Shown here piece after piece: positions 1 to 11,225 of a stretch of 64,000 nucleotides of DNA (its first letter is position 1; each line of letters starts with the position of its first letter). The DNA comes from Sclerurus mexicanus (lineage: Eukaryota; Chordata; Aves; Passeriformes; Furnariidae). The position numbers and the translations under genes are program-made. The notes under the pieces were generated by a model that did no database searches, was not told the DNA's origin, and was given only the letters and a program-made list of their open reading frames with translations. Where the stretch lies: assembly GCA_013396755.1 (NCBI GenBank), contig VWZF01006010.1:62001-126000 (forward strand), in the 5' to 3' direction.

Positions 1-1579
1 TAAAGTTCAAATGACTGGAACTCTTTTGCCTTTCAAAGGCCTGCAGTCCCCTGATGTTTTCTCATGCAATATAGACCTTTCTGAAAATGGGGGATTGCTG
101 TCACTGTCTTTGTGCAGTGATGTGGGACCAATCCACCTTTGATTTGCCAACTTTATTGAAGGATAAACATTTCCACTGGTGGCAAGGGGAGTATGACCTA
201 ACTCAAAGGAAAGTGTAATGTTGTTGACTGCTTTTCTAACTGCCCATCAAAATAAGTTTTAATGTTATTTACAGATATCACCCTCCAGTCCTTTCTAGGG
301 CAGATTGTTCTCTGTTCTTACAGTGCCAAATGGGCACACTGAAGATTTCCTATTTGATGTGGTTCACCTCAATGGTCTTTCAGATTAAGGTGAGTGTATT
401 GATTTGAGCTGATTTGGGATAAAAATTACCCTTCTATCCTATTCAGCAAAAAAGAAAGCACACAGGACAATGTGGTATTTTCAACATTAATTGGCTTGGC
501 TGTTGCGACAGGGAAGGTGTTTGCAGTGACCTCCAGGAGGTCCATGATATCTCAGACTGAGAGATGCATTCTGGATTTGTTCAATCCTCTCCCTTTCCCT
601 AGAGATGAAGTTTTCTGTACACATCTATATTGAACAGTGGGATCTTTTAGCCCTAGCTTCAGTATATCTGCTGTTAAACAAGGGGTGGCCCTGAGTCTCT
701 GGCTGTTAAACTCCATTAAAGCAGAGCTCTGCCCTGTTAAACATTAATTGTACTTTGAGTCTGATGCAACCCCAAGAACAAAAGTTATAGTTTTGTCGAA
801 TGACTCTGGCTACTAAAGTGGTTATAAACTTTATTAGTGTGATTATGACCTATTAAAATCACATTAACTTTTTAATGTGCCAGGGGTTGCCACCATAATG
901 TCTGATAGACTAAACTGAAGGCTCATTTACTGCTCTTTATGCTTCAGCAACAGGTTTTTTCCAAACAATTTATGTCTGCTCTGTAATTAGTAAGTTCCAT
1001 AATGGAAGCTTTATCAATATTGCCAATAGACATGGCTGTACTCCTATTTTACCAGCTTCTCTACCTGCCTTATGAGAGTCTGTCTTTCTTTTTTGCTTTT
1101 ATTTGTAGTTCCAGATCTTGGGTGACAGTTTGGGGTATGATGAAGGTTGTTCAGCAAGCTGGCTTCCTGGACAAAGAGTCAAAGCTTTCAAGAGATCAAA
1201 GCTTATGTCCTGACACAGTACAGACTCAGAGCCAGAAAACTCTGCACTGTATGCACACATTTACTTTATGGTCAAGTGATAATGATGCAGGAGAAAACCT
1301 GCACATCACTGGTAAGAACTCTTAGGAAACATTATTATTATCAGAAAGAGGCACCTGGCTCTAGTTACAGCAGCCTCATCTGCTGTGAAAAAGTACAGAA
1401 GGTCCTTTATACAATCTGCAAATTACCACAAAGACCCTCTTTCTTTCATGGACACAATCACAACACATCACTGTTTTTTTCTTTAGATTCAGCACTGGAC
1501 TTTCTACTGGAAGAAGTCTCAAAGAGATCTGATGGTATTTACCTGCTCTTCTCTCGAGTAGCTTGATATGACTTAGCAA
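1..1579. other. unrecognised non-coding DNA
   Basis: I recognise no gene or interspersed repeat here. Two overlapping open frames on the plus strand (within 1002-1566) encode low-complexity peptides with no domain I know, and codon use is not gene-like. The stretch ends where a CR1 copy begins. Confidence 0.5.
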
Positions 1580-2207
1580 TATGCACTCACAGCCCAGAAA
1601 ACCATTGACATCCTGGGCTGCAACAAAAGAGATGTGGCCAGAAGACTCAGGGAGAGGATTGTCCCTCTTTCCTCTGCTTTGGTGAGATCTCATCTGGAGT
1701 GCTGCAACCAGGTCTGGGGCCCTCCACACAAGAAGGAGTTGACCTGTTGGAAAAAGTCCAGAGGAGGCCACAAAGAGGATCAAAAGGCTGGACCACTTCT
1801 AGTATGTATACAGGCTGAAGGAGCAGGGGTTGTTCAACCTGGAGAAGAGAAGGCTTTGGGGAGATCTTAGAACACCTTCCTGTACCTAAATGGGCTGCAG
1901 AGAGAGCTGCAATGCTGCAGAGGAACTTTTTACAGAGGTATGGAGTGATAAGACAGGAGAGAATGGCTTTAACATGGAGAGTATAGATTAGATATTGAGA
2001 AGAAATTCTTTACTATAAGGGTGGTGAGACCCTGGCACCAGTTGCGCAGAGAAGCTGTGGCTGCCCCACCCCTGGTAGTGTTCAAAGTCAGGCTGGATGA
2101 GGCTTGGAGCCACCTGGAGTAGCTGAAAGTGTCCCTGCCCATTCAAGAGGGTTGAAACAAGGTGATCTCTAAGGACCTTTTCAACCCAAGTCATTCTATG
2201 ATTCTAC
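1580..2207 (+). mobile_element. CR1 LINE, 5'-truncated, sense
   Basis: This is the 3' part of a CR1 retrotransposon. It begins in the ORF2 C-terminal region; a plus-strand frame at about 1634 reads as the decayed 'ALVRSHLECCNQVWGP' segment typical of CR1. It then runs through the familiar 'gaagaaattctttac', 'cagagaagctgtgg' and 'gttcaaagtcaggctgg' blocks and ends in ATTCTATG-type repeats near 2191-2206. Several stops and frameshifts break ORF2, so it is inactive. Truncation at the 5' end is normal for CR1, which inserts by target-primed reverse transcription and usually leaves no poly(A) tail and no clear target duplication. Confidence 0.9.
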
Positions 2208-5200
2208 TAGGAGACACATAGTAATTTTTTAAGTATTAGTGTTAGTCTAAATTCTAATATTGAAAAAGTTTTTGAACATTTAAAAACAATCTGAACAGGT
2301 CTCTTCAGAAACAAAAGTGTTTAAGTACTGTACTCAGTTGAATCACAGCCATTAGTAGAAGCACACATCTAATTTTCAATGGATGTTTTTAATTATAAAT
2401 TACCAGTGTGATAAGTAAAACTGTTCACAGAAAATGGTCATTTCAAAAGTTGCCCTTTTTAAGGACAATTTTAGAATGTCTGAAATGCAAGTTTTATAAA
2501 CACAATGTTCTGGTTTTTGGTTTGATCTTTTTAAACTTTATTTTGCTACTAAAAGAAAGTTACATGTAAGATGAAACTTTGAACAGATAAATAATTATAC
2601 AATTACCTCAATTCAAAGCTTCTGGCTTTTCTATTTTAGATAGAAATATGTGGTGATTTTTACCTCAGTATTCGTACTTTAACCAAGCATTTTACATAGT
2701 TCACAAAGCTATTCCCAGTCCTTTCTATACACCTTCAAGACATAAAAAATACTGCCATCTCCTTTTCACAAACATGGATTTGAGTGATTTTGTCAGTAGA
2801 AACAAAGTTAATTTGCTCTCAAAGTGAGTAAGAAATGCTGGCCATCTTGAAATCTGACTTGTTTGTCATCAAGAAATTTTATTGTTGTTGTGGACTTGTG
2901 CACTTTCATGAAATAGCCATCATATTTTAAAAATCTATCTACTACCTATCTATTAATGTTTTGTTTTGTTTTGTTTTTGTCCTGACACATGTGAGCAGGG
3001 AACGAATTAATTTTTAACTTGGTCAAGTTTATCAGTGCATGGTAGCTTTATTCTTAGGAATGAGTTTGGTTTCACAGCTGAAAAATGGAGTTTTATAAAA
3101 ACTTTTGATCAAGACCAAAAAGATATAAATTTAAGGCCTGCACTACCCCCTTTGATTAAAGTTAAAACAAAGCAAATTTTATGTTTTTCGCTAAACACTG
3201 ATATAATTTTTTGTAAGACCTACATCGCATAATTCAGGGATTAAAGATAATCTCTGGTGAGTGCAGTCATTATTTAGGATCTTAGCTTCTTATTTTTAAA
3301 TGGAAGTAAAGTAAGGTGGTTGAAACCAAAATAAAATATCTGATTTATGGACCGTGTCAGATTTAGACACATTGTCTGAAGAGGTCACCTTTCAAGGTGT
3401 CTGCCAAACCGTTCCAACTGTGCTTGCCACACCAGAACACTAAACATGTAGAGAGCAGATGTAGGAATCAGAGTTTGCAAAGTCGAAAAAAACAGAAAAT
3501 GTTCTGACTTTTGTCCACATTATTTTTATTTTTTTTTTGTATATAGGGCAACCACAAGTGCAAGAGATTTCATTTTATTTCCTTTAGTTTCATTCCTCTT
3601 TGTCTTCATCATTTTATTTGTCTTCTTCTTCTTAAAGGAAAACTAGATCGCATTAAAAATGAGATTTATCTGTGTAGAAAAATGCAGAATATGCATTCTG
3701 GCAAATTGCACCATTTCTCAGCTGTTCAGCTACATGAGCTGCTGTTAAATTTCATTGCCCCACATCAGATTTACAGAATTACAGAAGTATGTTAAATATA
3801 TCAAAAGAAACAATTAACTTTTCAATTTTTACATGGCTTCTTTTATTGATCTTTCTTGGTTTAATATGACAGGTTCAAAAATCAACTCTCTTCTGGTTCA
3901 GCTGAAGGAGTTTTGGGATTTCCAGGTAATCAGACAAGGAGTTTATGGAGAGAAGAATCAATTCTACTTTTGCCTGTAAATTGGAACCAGGAAGACAGTT
4001 ACCAAGATGTTAGCCTAGGTTCAGGATGCCTAGTATGATCTTCTGAGTAACAGTTTTAAATAAATTTAGAAAACAGAGGAATAGAATAAAATAAACATAA
4101 TGTAACCAGGCTACTAAAAATCAAAGGACCGTTTAAAAAAAATGAATGAAAGAAATCTGGAGTAATATTAATTAGAGATAAAAATAATTTTGAAGGAAAT
4201 GTTTTTCAATTCATATGGTTTTGGGGTATTTTTTCCAGCATTGTTTAGGTTCTTTCCTTTTATACTTTAAAGAGAAAACTAGATCTCCCACAATCTAGTT
4301 CATATTGGGCTTCTGTTTTGTTGGTTTGTTGGGTTCTTTTCCAGTACCCAAAGGAAAAAAACCAACCATCCAAGAAAATATTAATTGGAAATATTATGTA
4401 ACTAAAGAAAAAAAAATCAAATCAAGCTAAAAAAACAGAAGATAAAAGCTCTGAAGCACTCAGAGCATGAACATGTTTATATCTTTACTTGTACCTGCAG
4501 TTCTTAAACTCTGACAATAGCAATGCAGATTTATTTCCCAGTTATGACTTCGGGTTGTGTGTTAAGGATGCCGTGGATAATGCCATATTCTGCAGCAGGA
4601 AAGAGGAGGCCTGCACTAGGAGTGCACACTTCTAGGTGGAAGCCTTTTGCCATCCATTGACTAAAACATCTGAGGGATCCAGGTGTCAAATGCTGAGAGT
4701 GCTAAAAAAATCCTAACCACAGAATATTAAAAAAAATAAATTTACTAAATATATCTTGAATCTTAGTATTAAGCATGTGGTGAGCCGGAATAGCAGGTAA
4801 GTATGCTGTAACCAGGCCAACTGCTTCATCAACAGCAGCTTTTTATGCAGAATCTGTGTGTATATTCTGGGTTGGAATTGCAACGTTACTTAGGTGTGCA
4901 AGGCTTTTTTATTTTTTGTCTCTCTGAGGTAGTGTAGCCTGCTTCTCTTACGATTCAGAACTCAATAAAAAGGTTTGTTTCAATGTATATTTTTATCAGA
5001 ATTATTAGCATAATTATTCGTTATGATTGGAAAATAAATGAGTAAATAAATGAGGCTCATGACCTCTCAAATAACATTATTTATATTTTTCCCCTTAGTA
5101 GTTCTTCCAGACTGGCATGCAGAATATTTAAATCCTCAGTGCTTAGGCACAGTTCAGTAAACTCTCCCTTTGTCAAGCAGGTTTTTTTTAAAATAATAAT

Positions 5201-5329
5201 TTAAATTGTTTCCTTCTTTGTTTCAGTTCCCTCAGTTTCGTCTTCAGCATTCTGTAAATATTTGGTTTGTTTATTTATTTTTTTTTCCCTTTTTAACTCC
5301 TACATCTTTTGAACTCCTACAAGACAGGT
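2208..5329. other. unrecognised AT-rich non-coding DNA
   Basis: There is no gene or interspersed repeat I can name over about 3.1 kb. It contains a short TTTTG-type simple repeat near 2959-2979, a T-rich run near 3520-3540 and many A/T homopolymers. Open frames are short and appear random. Confidence 0.5.
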
Positions 5330-5617
5330 TGGCCTCTTCTGCCAGGTAACAAGTAACAGGACAAAAGGAAATGGCTTCAAGCTTCACCAGGGGAGGTTCA
5401 AGTTGGACATCAGAAATCATTTCTTCACTGAAAGGGGGTTAAGCATTGAAACAGGACCAGGAAGGTGGTGGAGTCAACAACCCTGGAGGTGTTCAAAAAA
5501 CACATAGACATGGCACTTAATGCTATGATTTAGTTGGTAAGGTGGTTATTGGCCAAAGGTTGGACTCAGTGATCTTGGAGATCTTTTCCAACCTAAATAA
5601 TTCTCTGATTCTATGAT
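5330..5617 (+). mobile_element. CR1 LINE 3' fragment, sense, second lineage
   Basis: Roughly 290 bp of CR1 3' end. Diagnostic blocks include 'ggaggtgttcaaaaaacaca', 'ttggactcagtgatcttgg' and 'gatcttttccaacc', followed by a terminal ATTCTATGAT near 5608-5617. The tail wording differs from the copies at 9.7 and 58.4 kb, which read 'ggaactagat'. That indicates a different CR1 subfamily. No coding capacity remains. Confidence 0.88.
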
Positions 5618-6727
5618 CTCCCCTTCTCCAAAATTTATTCTTGTTTGCTGCCTTGGAAATTTAAGATGAGGTTGGTATTTCCAACTCCTAAAGCATACCT
5701 CTGGCTGGTTCAGAGACAAATCCCTGGTGAGGAATAGGGTGAATAATGTACAAGACCATTTTGAGCAGACTGGAACTGTTTCTGAACCTAGCACGAGAGA
5801 GCAAGGAGATCAAGACAGGCAACAGTAGATGTTTAGTAGAGACATGTTGAAATTAGTCTGGGAAAAGACAGCTTAATGCAATATCAGGGGCCTTCCTGAT
5901 AACACATTAGAGGGTTGTTACACTAATCTTTCTCTCATTAGTTTGTTCTCTGTGGTTTGACACTTACAACTTAAGACCTCATGAGTTAAACAGGCTAAAG
6001 CAACTGTGGAGCCCTGCCATGTACAGTTATTTCCCTCTGAATGGAGCAATTAGGAAATACTAATGAGCATCCCATGAGGGTCCCCTGAAAAGCTTCACTG
6101 CTGAGTGTCATAGGAACAGCAGCAAAGTACAGTGGGAAATAATGCTTGGAAATGCTTATAAACTTGATCATGCCTTGCTGCTACTTTAACCTGTAACTGC
6201 AGCGAAGTAAGCAGTGCCAGGTTCTGATTTCCCTGAAGAAGCAAGACCCAGTATAAATCTGGATAAAAAGAAAGCTTGAATGAACTATTAAGCCTCATCC
6301 TGCTTGTGGTAGGAACAATAAAGCAAAGGCAAATGCAATCAGGGATTTAGTGTGTAATCTATGCAATTTTGTATACGTTAGTAAAATTAAGGCTGCAGAC
6401 TGAGAGGCATGAAAAACTGGAGCTGGTGGACAGCTGGATGAGGCCAGGGCAGAATGGCATTGGTGGACAATGGAAGAAAATGAACAATGGAGATTAATTA
6501 CACAGCCTGGCTTTAGACTTCTACCTGGAGTCCTAAGTAAAAAAACCCTCTCAAGGGTGATTCAAAGCCTACTTTTCCACACTGGTTGTATTAAAAGCTT
6601 AGCATCATAACTTAGATACAAAAATTATCTGCAAAAAATAAGAATACCCACTTCCTCCATGCTATTCTGTCCCATTTATTAGAATAATCAGCAATTGAAG
6701 TAACCATGAAGCTTTTTCTTCTATCAT
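5618..6727. other. unrecognised non-coding DNA
   Basis: About 1.1 kb between two CR1 copies. I see no exon-like segment, RNA gene or simple repeat of note. Confidence 0.5.
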
Positions 6728-7220
6728 ATCATAGAATCAGGGAACGATATAATGGTGTGGATTTGAAGGAACCTTACAAATCTAGTTCCAAATACCCCTA
6801 CCATGGGTAGGGTTTCACTAGATCAGGTTGTTCAAAGCCCCATCCAACCTGGCCTTGAACAGCTCATGGGTTGCGACAGCCACAACTTGTCTAGGAAACC
6901 TGTTTTAGTTTCTCACCACCCTTATAGTAACAAATTTTTCCTAATAGCTAACCTAAATGTACCATCCTTCAGCTTAAGGCCATTCTCCTTTATACCTGCC
7001 CCATCAAAAGTCCTTCTCCAGCCTCCTTGTAAGCCCCCTGTAGGTTCTGGAAGGTCCTCTAAGATGTCCCTAGAGCCTTCTCTTCTCCAGGTTGAACAAT
7101 TCCAGCTCTCTCAGATTGCCTCCATAGCAGAGGTTTTTACACCCTGTGATCAACTCAATGGCCTCCTCTGGACTTTTTCCAACATTCCTTTCTTGTGTTA
7201 CGGACCCCAGAGCTGAATGT
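6728..7220 (-). mobile_element. CR1 LINE 3' part, antisense
   Basis: Reading the plus strand, the element opens with the reversed terminal repeats ('atcatagaatcag'). It continues through 'ccatccaacctggccttgaa' and 'cttctccaggttgaac', and ends in 'cctcctctggactttttcc' and 'ggaccccagagctg', which are ORF2 C-terminal sequence. About 490 bp is kept, lightly to moderately diverged, with the reading frame broken. Plus-strand open frames over it (6803-7358) are shadows of the repeat. Confidence 0.92.
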
Positions 7221-7725
7221 CTAAGGTGCAACTACCTGCCAACTCTCTATTTTTTAGCCAAAGGACTCTATGGCAGAAAGATACTTGCATTTCTGCAAAG
7301 GAGATTTATATGCTATATATGCATAGATGCAAAATATGGTCTGCATCTCCATTCATAATTCTAGATATTTATGTTGAATATCTATTTATCACCACAAAAC
7401 ACTCAAGCATGATTAGCATAGAGACAATGTGTATTGCAATGTAATTTTAGGATAAATTTTACTCACTGTCATTTTTAAAAAGCTAACATTGCTTTGGTTA
7501 AAGAATAAATGAAATGATAAGCAATAGTTTGTGGCTGTGATTTGTGCAGTGAAAAAGAACTGCAATATTTAACAAATGCTTTCCAAGTATCTCAGAAATA
7601 ACATGAAGCATTAGATAGTTGATATTTGTCATGAACCAAGCCTATCAAATCAGCTTTTTTGGTTTCTTTTTAAGGTTTGGGGTTTTTTTTCCATTATAAA
7701 ATGGTTTGTGGATTGAGCAGAAGCT
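7221..7725. other. unrecognised AT-rich spacer
   Basis: Around 500 bp between a young antisense CR1 and an old sense CR1. Nothing recognised; short T and A runs only. Confidence 0.45.
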
Positions 7726-8550
7726 GGTAATGTCATATTTTGACTTTGGTAAGATGTCTGACAAAGGCTTAGTGTTTATTTTCCCAAATAAGTCTGAGAA
7801 ATCAGGACTAGATGAAACTACCGTGGAGAAGGTACAGAGACAATTAGAAAGCTGTACTCGGGGATTATTTGTCAGTGGTTCATAGTCAAAACAGAGGGAA
7901 GTGCTGGGTGGGATCCAACAGGTGTCTGCCTACATTTTGGAGCTATTCAATACTTTTGTTAATGAACCAGATGATAGAATGCAAAGTGTACTTATTAAAT
8001 CTGCAGGTGACAACAAGCTTCAAGAAGTTCAAGAACCAGACTGGAATTCAAAATTATGTTGAGGCATGAGAGATACGGTTGGAAAAACTATGTTGAAATT
8101 CATTAGGGACTCATGTAAAATATAACACTTCACAAGCATAATCAGCTGTAAAAGTTCGGAATGGGGACCAGCTGCTTTAGCAGCCGTTACACAGAAAAGT
8201 GTTTAGAAGTTATAGTGGGTCATAAGTGAATACTGTCATCCTCCTCCAGCCACCTCCCTCCATAATGACTGTAAAACCAGTAGTACGGCAAAAGCCAGAG
8301 GACAGGAGTCAGAGTGATCACGAGTCTGAAAAGTGCGATATTTTATGAAAGATTGAAAAAAAAATTAAACTATTCAGTCTAAAGAGGAAAAGACTGGAAG
8401 CATACTGGCAACAGTCTTCAAGTAGGCAATGTGTGGCTGAAAGCAGGAAAAAAATAGCCATGTAGGACAGGATAAGAAAATTCAACCTAAATTTTATAAA
8501 AATTAAGCTTCGATTTCAGGACAAAAATTCTAGAAGCAGGGGAACAGGTT
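7726..8550 (+). mobile_element. ancient CR1 fossil with reverse-transcriptase remnants
   Basis: This is a much older CR1-like LINE than its neighbours, recognisable mainly by translation. In order one can read SYFDFGKMSD (the 'LDFSKAFD' motif of the polymerase), then after a stop REVLGGIQQVSA (the 'SGVPQGSVLGP' region) and LFNTFVNEPDD followed by IKSAGDNK (the catalytic 'FADD' box). Further on, after frameshifts, come EKCLEVIVGHK and, near 8316-8365, RVITSLKSAIFYERLK, both typical CR1 C-terminal segments. In the catalytic box the first aspartate is replaced by glycine, and stops and frameshifts interrupt the frame, so it is dead. It resembles the deep amniote CR1/L3-like lineage, but the subfamily cannot be fixed by eye. 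Confidence 0.85.
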
Positions 8551-8612
8551 TCATGGAGTCATGGAAATACTGGTTTGAAGGACCTCTGCAGCCCATGCAG
8601 TCTAGCCTTTGG
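8551..8612 (-). mobile_element. short antisense CR1 3'-end fragment
   Basis: About 60 bp resembling the reversed CR1 terminus: 'tcatggagtcatgg', then 'tttgaaggacctctg' and 'cagtctagcc'. It starts exactly where the ancient sense CR1 fossil stops being recognisable, so it may be a younger insertion into that fossil. The short length and divergence keep confidence moderate. Confidence 0.5.
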
Positions 8613-9717
8613 TTCAGTGGTGTACTGTTGCCATTAACTTTTCTGGAAGAGGTGTGGGGTTTTCATAACATACAGAGCTTTAGAGCATAAAGCCACAAAA
8701 GATGTATTTACAAGAAATAGACATCTCCATATTTCAGTATGGCTGCACTAACTGTTGCGTCTGCCAGCTGGCCCAGTTAGCTGCTTGGAAGAGGAAATGT
8801 GCAATTCCCCAAAATGTGTTAATTTTGAGAACTTAGTTTTAAAGGAACCTTTTTTAAGATTTAAAAGTCACATTTATCTTGATTTATTTTTGTTTGGGTT
8901 TGGTTGTTTTTGATGGGGTTTTTTTAAGCTGCTGCTGTTTTTATTTGGAAGTCTTTTCAAACTTGAAGCTACAACAAGTTGTGGAATATCCTTACCACTT
9001 GGTCACTTCCAGGTGTTTTGTAAGATCAGTCATATCTTTGTGGTTTGAGTAAAGTCCAGAAACAGCTCTTTGACTGCTGGAAAGCAAAAGAACTGTGTGA
9101 GCAAAAGTGGTTTTAACAACTACCAGAATATATCGTTATGTTAGATTCCATTCCTGTTAAATCATCTTAATACATGGCCATTGTCTGCTCAAAAAATAAT
9201 TCTTGTGAAAGGACATCACACCTGGACATTTTGGTCAGAAGGAAAAAGAAGTGAATATTCTGTGTTTTACCCTATAACAACTTTTACATTCAATAGTATT
9301 GTTGGAGGAGTAAATTAGGTCTTCAGGGGGTCCTAATCACTAGGCTACAGACTTACGCTGCCACTTGTGCTCTGCTGGGTTCATGAATCTCAAATTATTT
9401 TGCTATCTAGTAGATTACTTTCCTCAGGAGGGAGTAAAGAATGAGAAATATGCACAAATTCCCTTATCCTCCCTCTCTGTTCCACATCTAGACAGTTAAA
9501 GTAGTTTACTCAGAAAAGGAGGGAAGTAGGACTTTGTCCAGCAAACCTAAACTAACGCTGATCGGCCAGCAGAAAGATTGTCCCTTCTTACACATTTCAC
9601 ATTTCTAAGGTACACCTCAGGGACTGCAGGCCAAACATAAAGATCAGAGTTACCTGTGATAGTACAGAGACTCCAGCTAAATAAATAACTTTTTAACTTT
9701 GAATGGTTTGAATGGCT
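8613..9717. other. unrecognised non-coding DNA
   Basis: Approximately 1.1 kb with T-rich stretches (for example near 8885-8945). I see no gene or named repeat. Confidence 0.5.
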
Positions 9718-10013
9718 TGTATACAAGGGTATCTAGTGATAGGACAAGGGATAACAGCCTTAAACTGAATTATGGTAGGGTTAGATAGATATTAGGAAGA
9801 AATTCTTTACTATAAGGGTGGTGAAACACTGGAACAGGTTGGCTAGAGAAGTTGTGGATGTCCCATCCATGGAAGTATTCAAGGCCAGGTTGGATGAGGC
9901 TTCAAACAACCTGGTCTAGTGGAAGGTTTCTCTTCTGGGAGGATGGTTGGAACTAGATGGTCTTTCAGATCCCTTCCAACTCAAACCGTTCTGTGATTCT
10001 GTGACTCTATGAT
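9718..10013 (+). mobile_element. CR1 LINE 3' fragment, sense
   Basis: A well-preserved CR1 3' end of about 300 bp. It carries 'gaagaaattctttactataa', 'ggtggtgaaacactggaaca' and 'gttggaactagatggtcttt', then degenerate octamer repeats ('ttctgtgattctgtgactct'). It belongs to the same tail type as the copies at 1.6, 50.4 and 58.4 kb. There is no intact coding frame. Confidence 0.92.
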
Positions 10014-10511
10014 GAACTGCTGACCTTGCTACTTCAGGGCCCAAATTCACAAGCTTTCATCATGCAAGTCTTCCTTATGAGGTGTTAGTTCATATCCTCT
10101 AAAGATCGCATCATCTTAGACATTGTAAGAATTATTGAGAGAAGAAATGTGCGTGCTTTCCGCGAAAAGCCAATGAATTTTCTCTGAAAGATCAGAGAGA
10201 AACATGCACATAAGACTAAGCACTGTTTTGAGGAATTGACCCCTGATGGAAATCAAACAAGGCAAAAAAAATGTATCACAAACTGTCAGTAATTTGAATA
10301 GGCAACACTAAGGAAATCTAAGCTAAAATTTTCACAGCAATGATAGTCATCCTACATTACCCATTGTGACAACACAAAAATGTCAGCAGTTTTGATGAAC
10401 TAAAATCACTATGCCTACATTGTATCAATGTCACTGTATTTTTTTGCTGTTCATGTGGATTTAAAAGAAAAAAAGTAGTGTGTAATTAAAGCAGTTGAAT
10501 TTTCCTCTTTG
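10014..10511. other. unrecognised spacer
   Basis: About 500 bp between two CR1 copies in opposite orientation, AT-rich, with no recognised feature. Confidence 0.45.
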
Positions 10512-11225
10512 GATCACAGAAATACAGAATTGTTTGGGTTGGAACAGATCTCTGAAGGTCATCTATTCCAGCCCCCCTGACAAGGCAGGGTCACATAGGA
10601 ATGTGTACAGGTGGGTTTTGAATGCCTCCAGAGAGGGAGAATCCATGACCTCCCTGGGCAGTTTCAGAGCTCTGGTACCCTCAACGTATAGAAGTTCTTC
10701 CTTAAGTTGAGGTGAAACTTCTTGTGTTTTAGGCCATTACTCCTCACCCTGTCACTGGACACCACGTAAGAGTTTGGCACTATCCCCTTGGCACCTGCCT
10801 TTAAGGTATCTGTATGTATTGAGTCTCAGTCTTCTGTCCTTTGGACTAATCTGTGCTCATAAGAGAGTTACTTCAGACCCGTAATCATGTTTGTGGCCTC
10901 TGCTGGACCCTCTCCAGTAGCTCCTTGCTTTTCTTGAACTGTGGAGACCTGTACTAAGCACAGCACTCCAGATGTGGCCTCATCAGGACCCAGTAGAGGG
11001 GCAGGATCACCTTCCTTGACCTGCTGGCCACACTTTTCCTGATGCACCCCAGGATACCATTGGCCCTTCTGGCAGCAAGGACACACTCCTGGCTCATGGT
11101 CAACTTGTCATCCATCAAGACTCCTGGGTCCTTCTCTGCAGAGCTGCTCTCTAGTAGATCAGCCCCCAGCTTGTACTGGTACTTGGGGTTATTCTTCCCC
11201 AGGTGCAGTACCCTAAATTTGCCTA
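10512..11225 (-). mobile_element. CR1 LINE, antisense, among the longest copies here
   Basis: About 710 bp of an antisense CR1. The reversed 3' end lies at 10512-10580 ('cagaattgtttgggttggaa'). The interior carries 'cctccctgggcagtttcaga', 'gtagaggggcaggatcacct' and 'tgatgcaccccaggatacca', and the 5'-most retained part encodes ORF2 residues. It is truncated at about 11225, in the segment encoding FRVLHLGKNNP. The tail type (gggttttgaatgcctccaga) again differs from the 'ggaactagat' group. Confidence 0.93.
10954..11225 (-). pseudogene. CR1 ORF2 C-terminal remnant
   Basis: Within the antisense CR1 an open minus-strand frame encodes the ORF2 segment that lies C-terminal to the reverse-transcriptase catalytic core. 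FRVLHLGKNNPKYQYKLG is followed by EKDPGVLMDDKLTMSQ, then ANGILGCIRKSVASRSR and RPHLECCA. These are standard CR1 ORF2 landmarks. The endonuclease domain and catalytic RT motifs are absent because the element is 5'-truncated. The open frame continues upstream into unrelated flank and has no proper start, so it is a relic rather than a gene. Confidence 0.85.

Noticed and set aside
1002..1783. Overlapping open frames on both strands near the left end
   Set aside because: They overlap one another, contain no known motif, and the right part runs into a CR1 copy.
6803..7358. Plus-strand frames of 137 and 70 codons
   Set aside because: Most of their length is antisense CR1 sequence read in the wrong direction.
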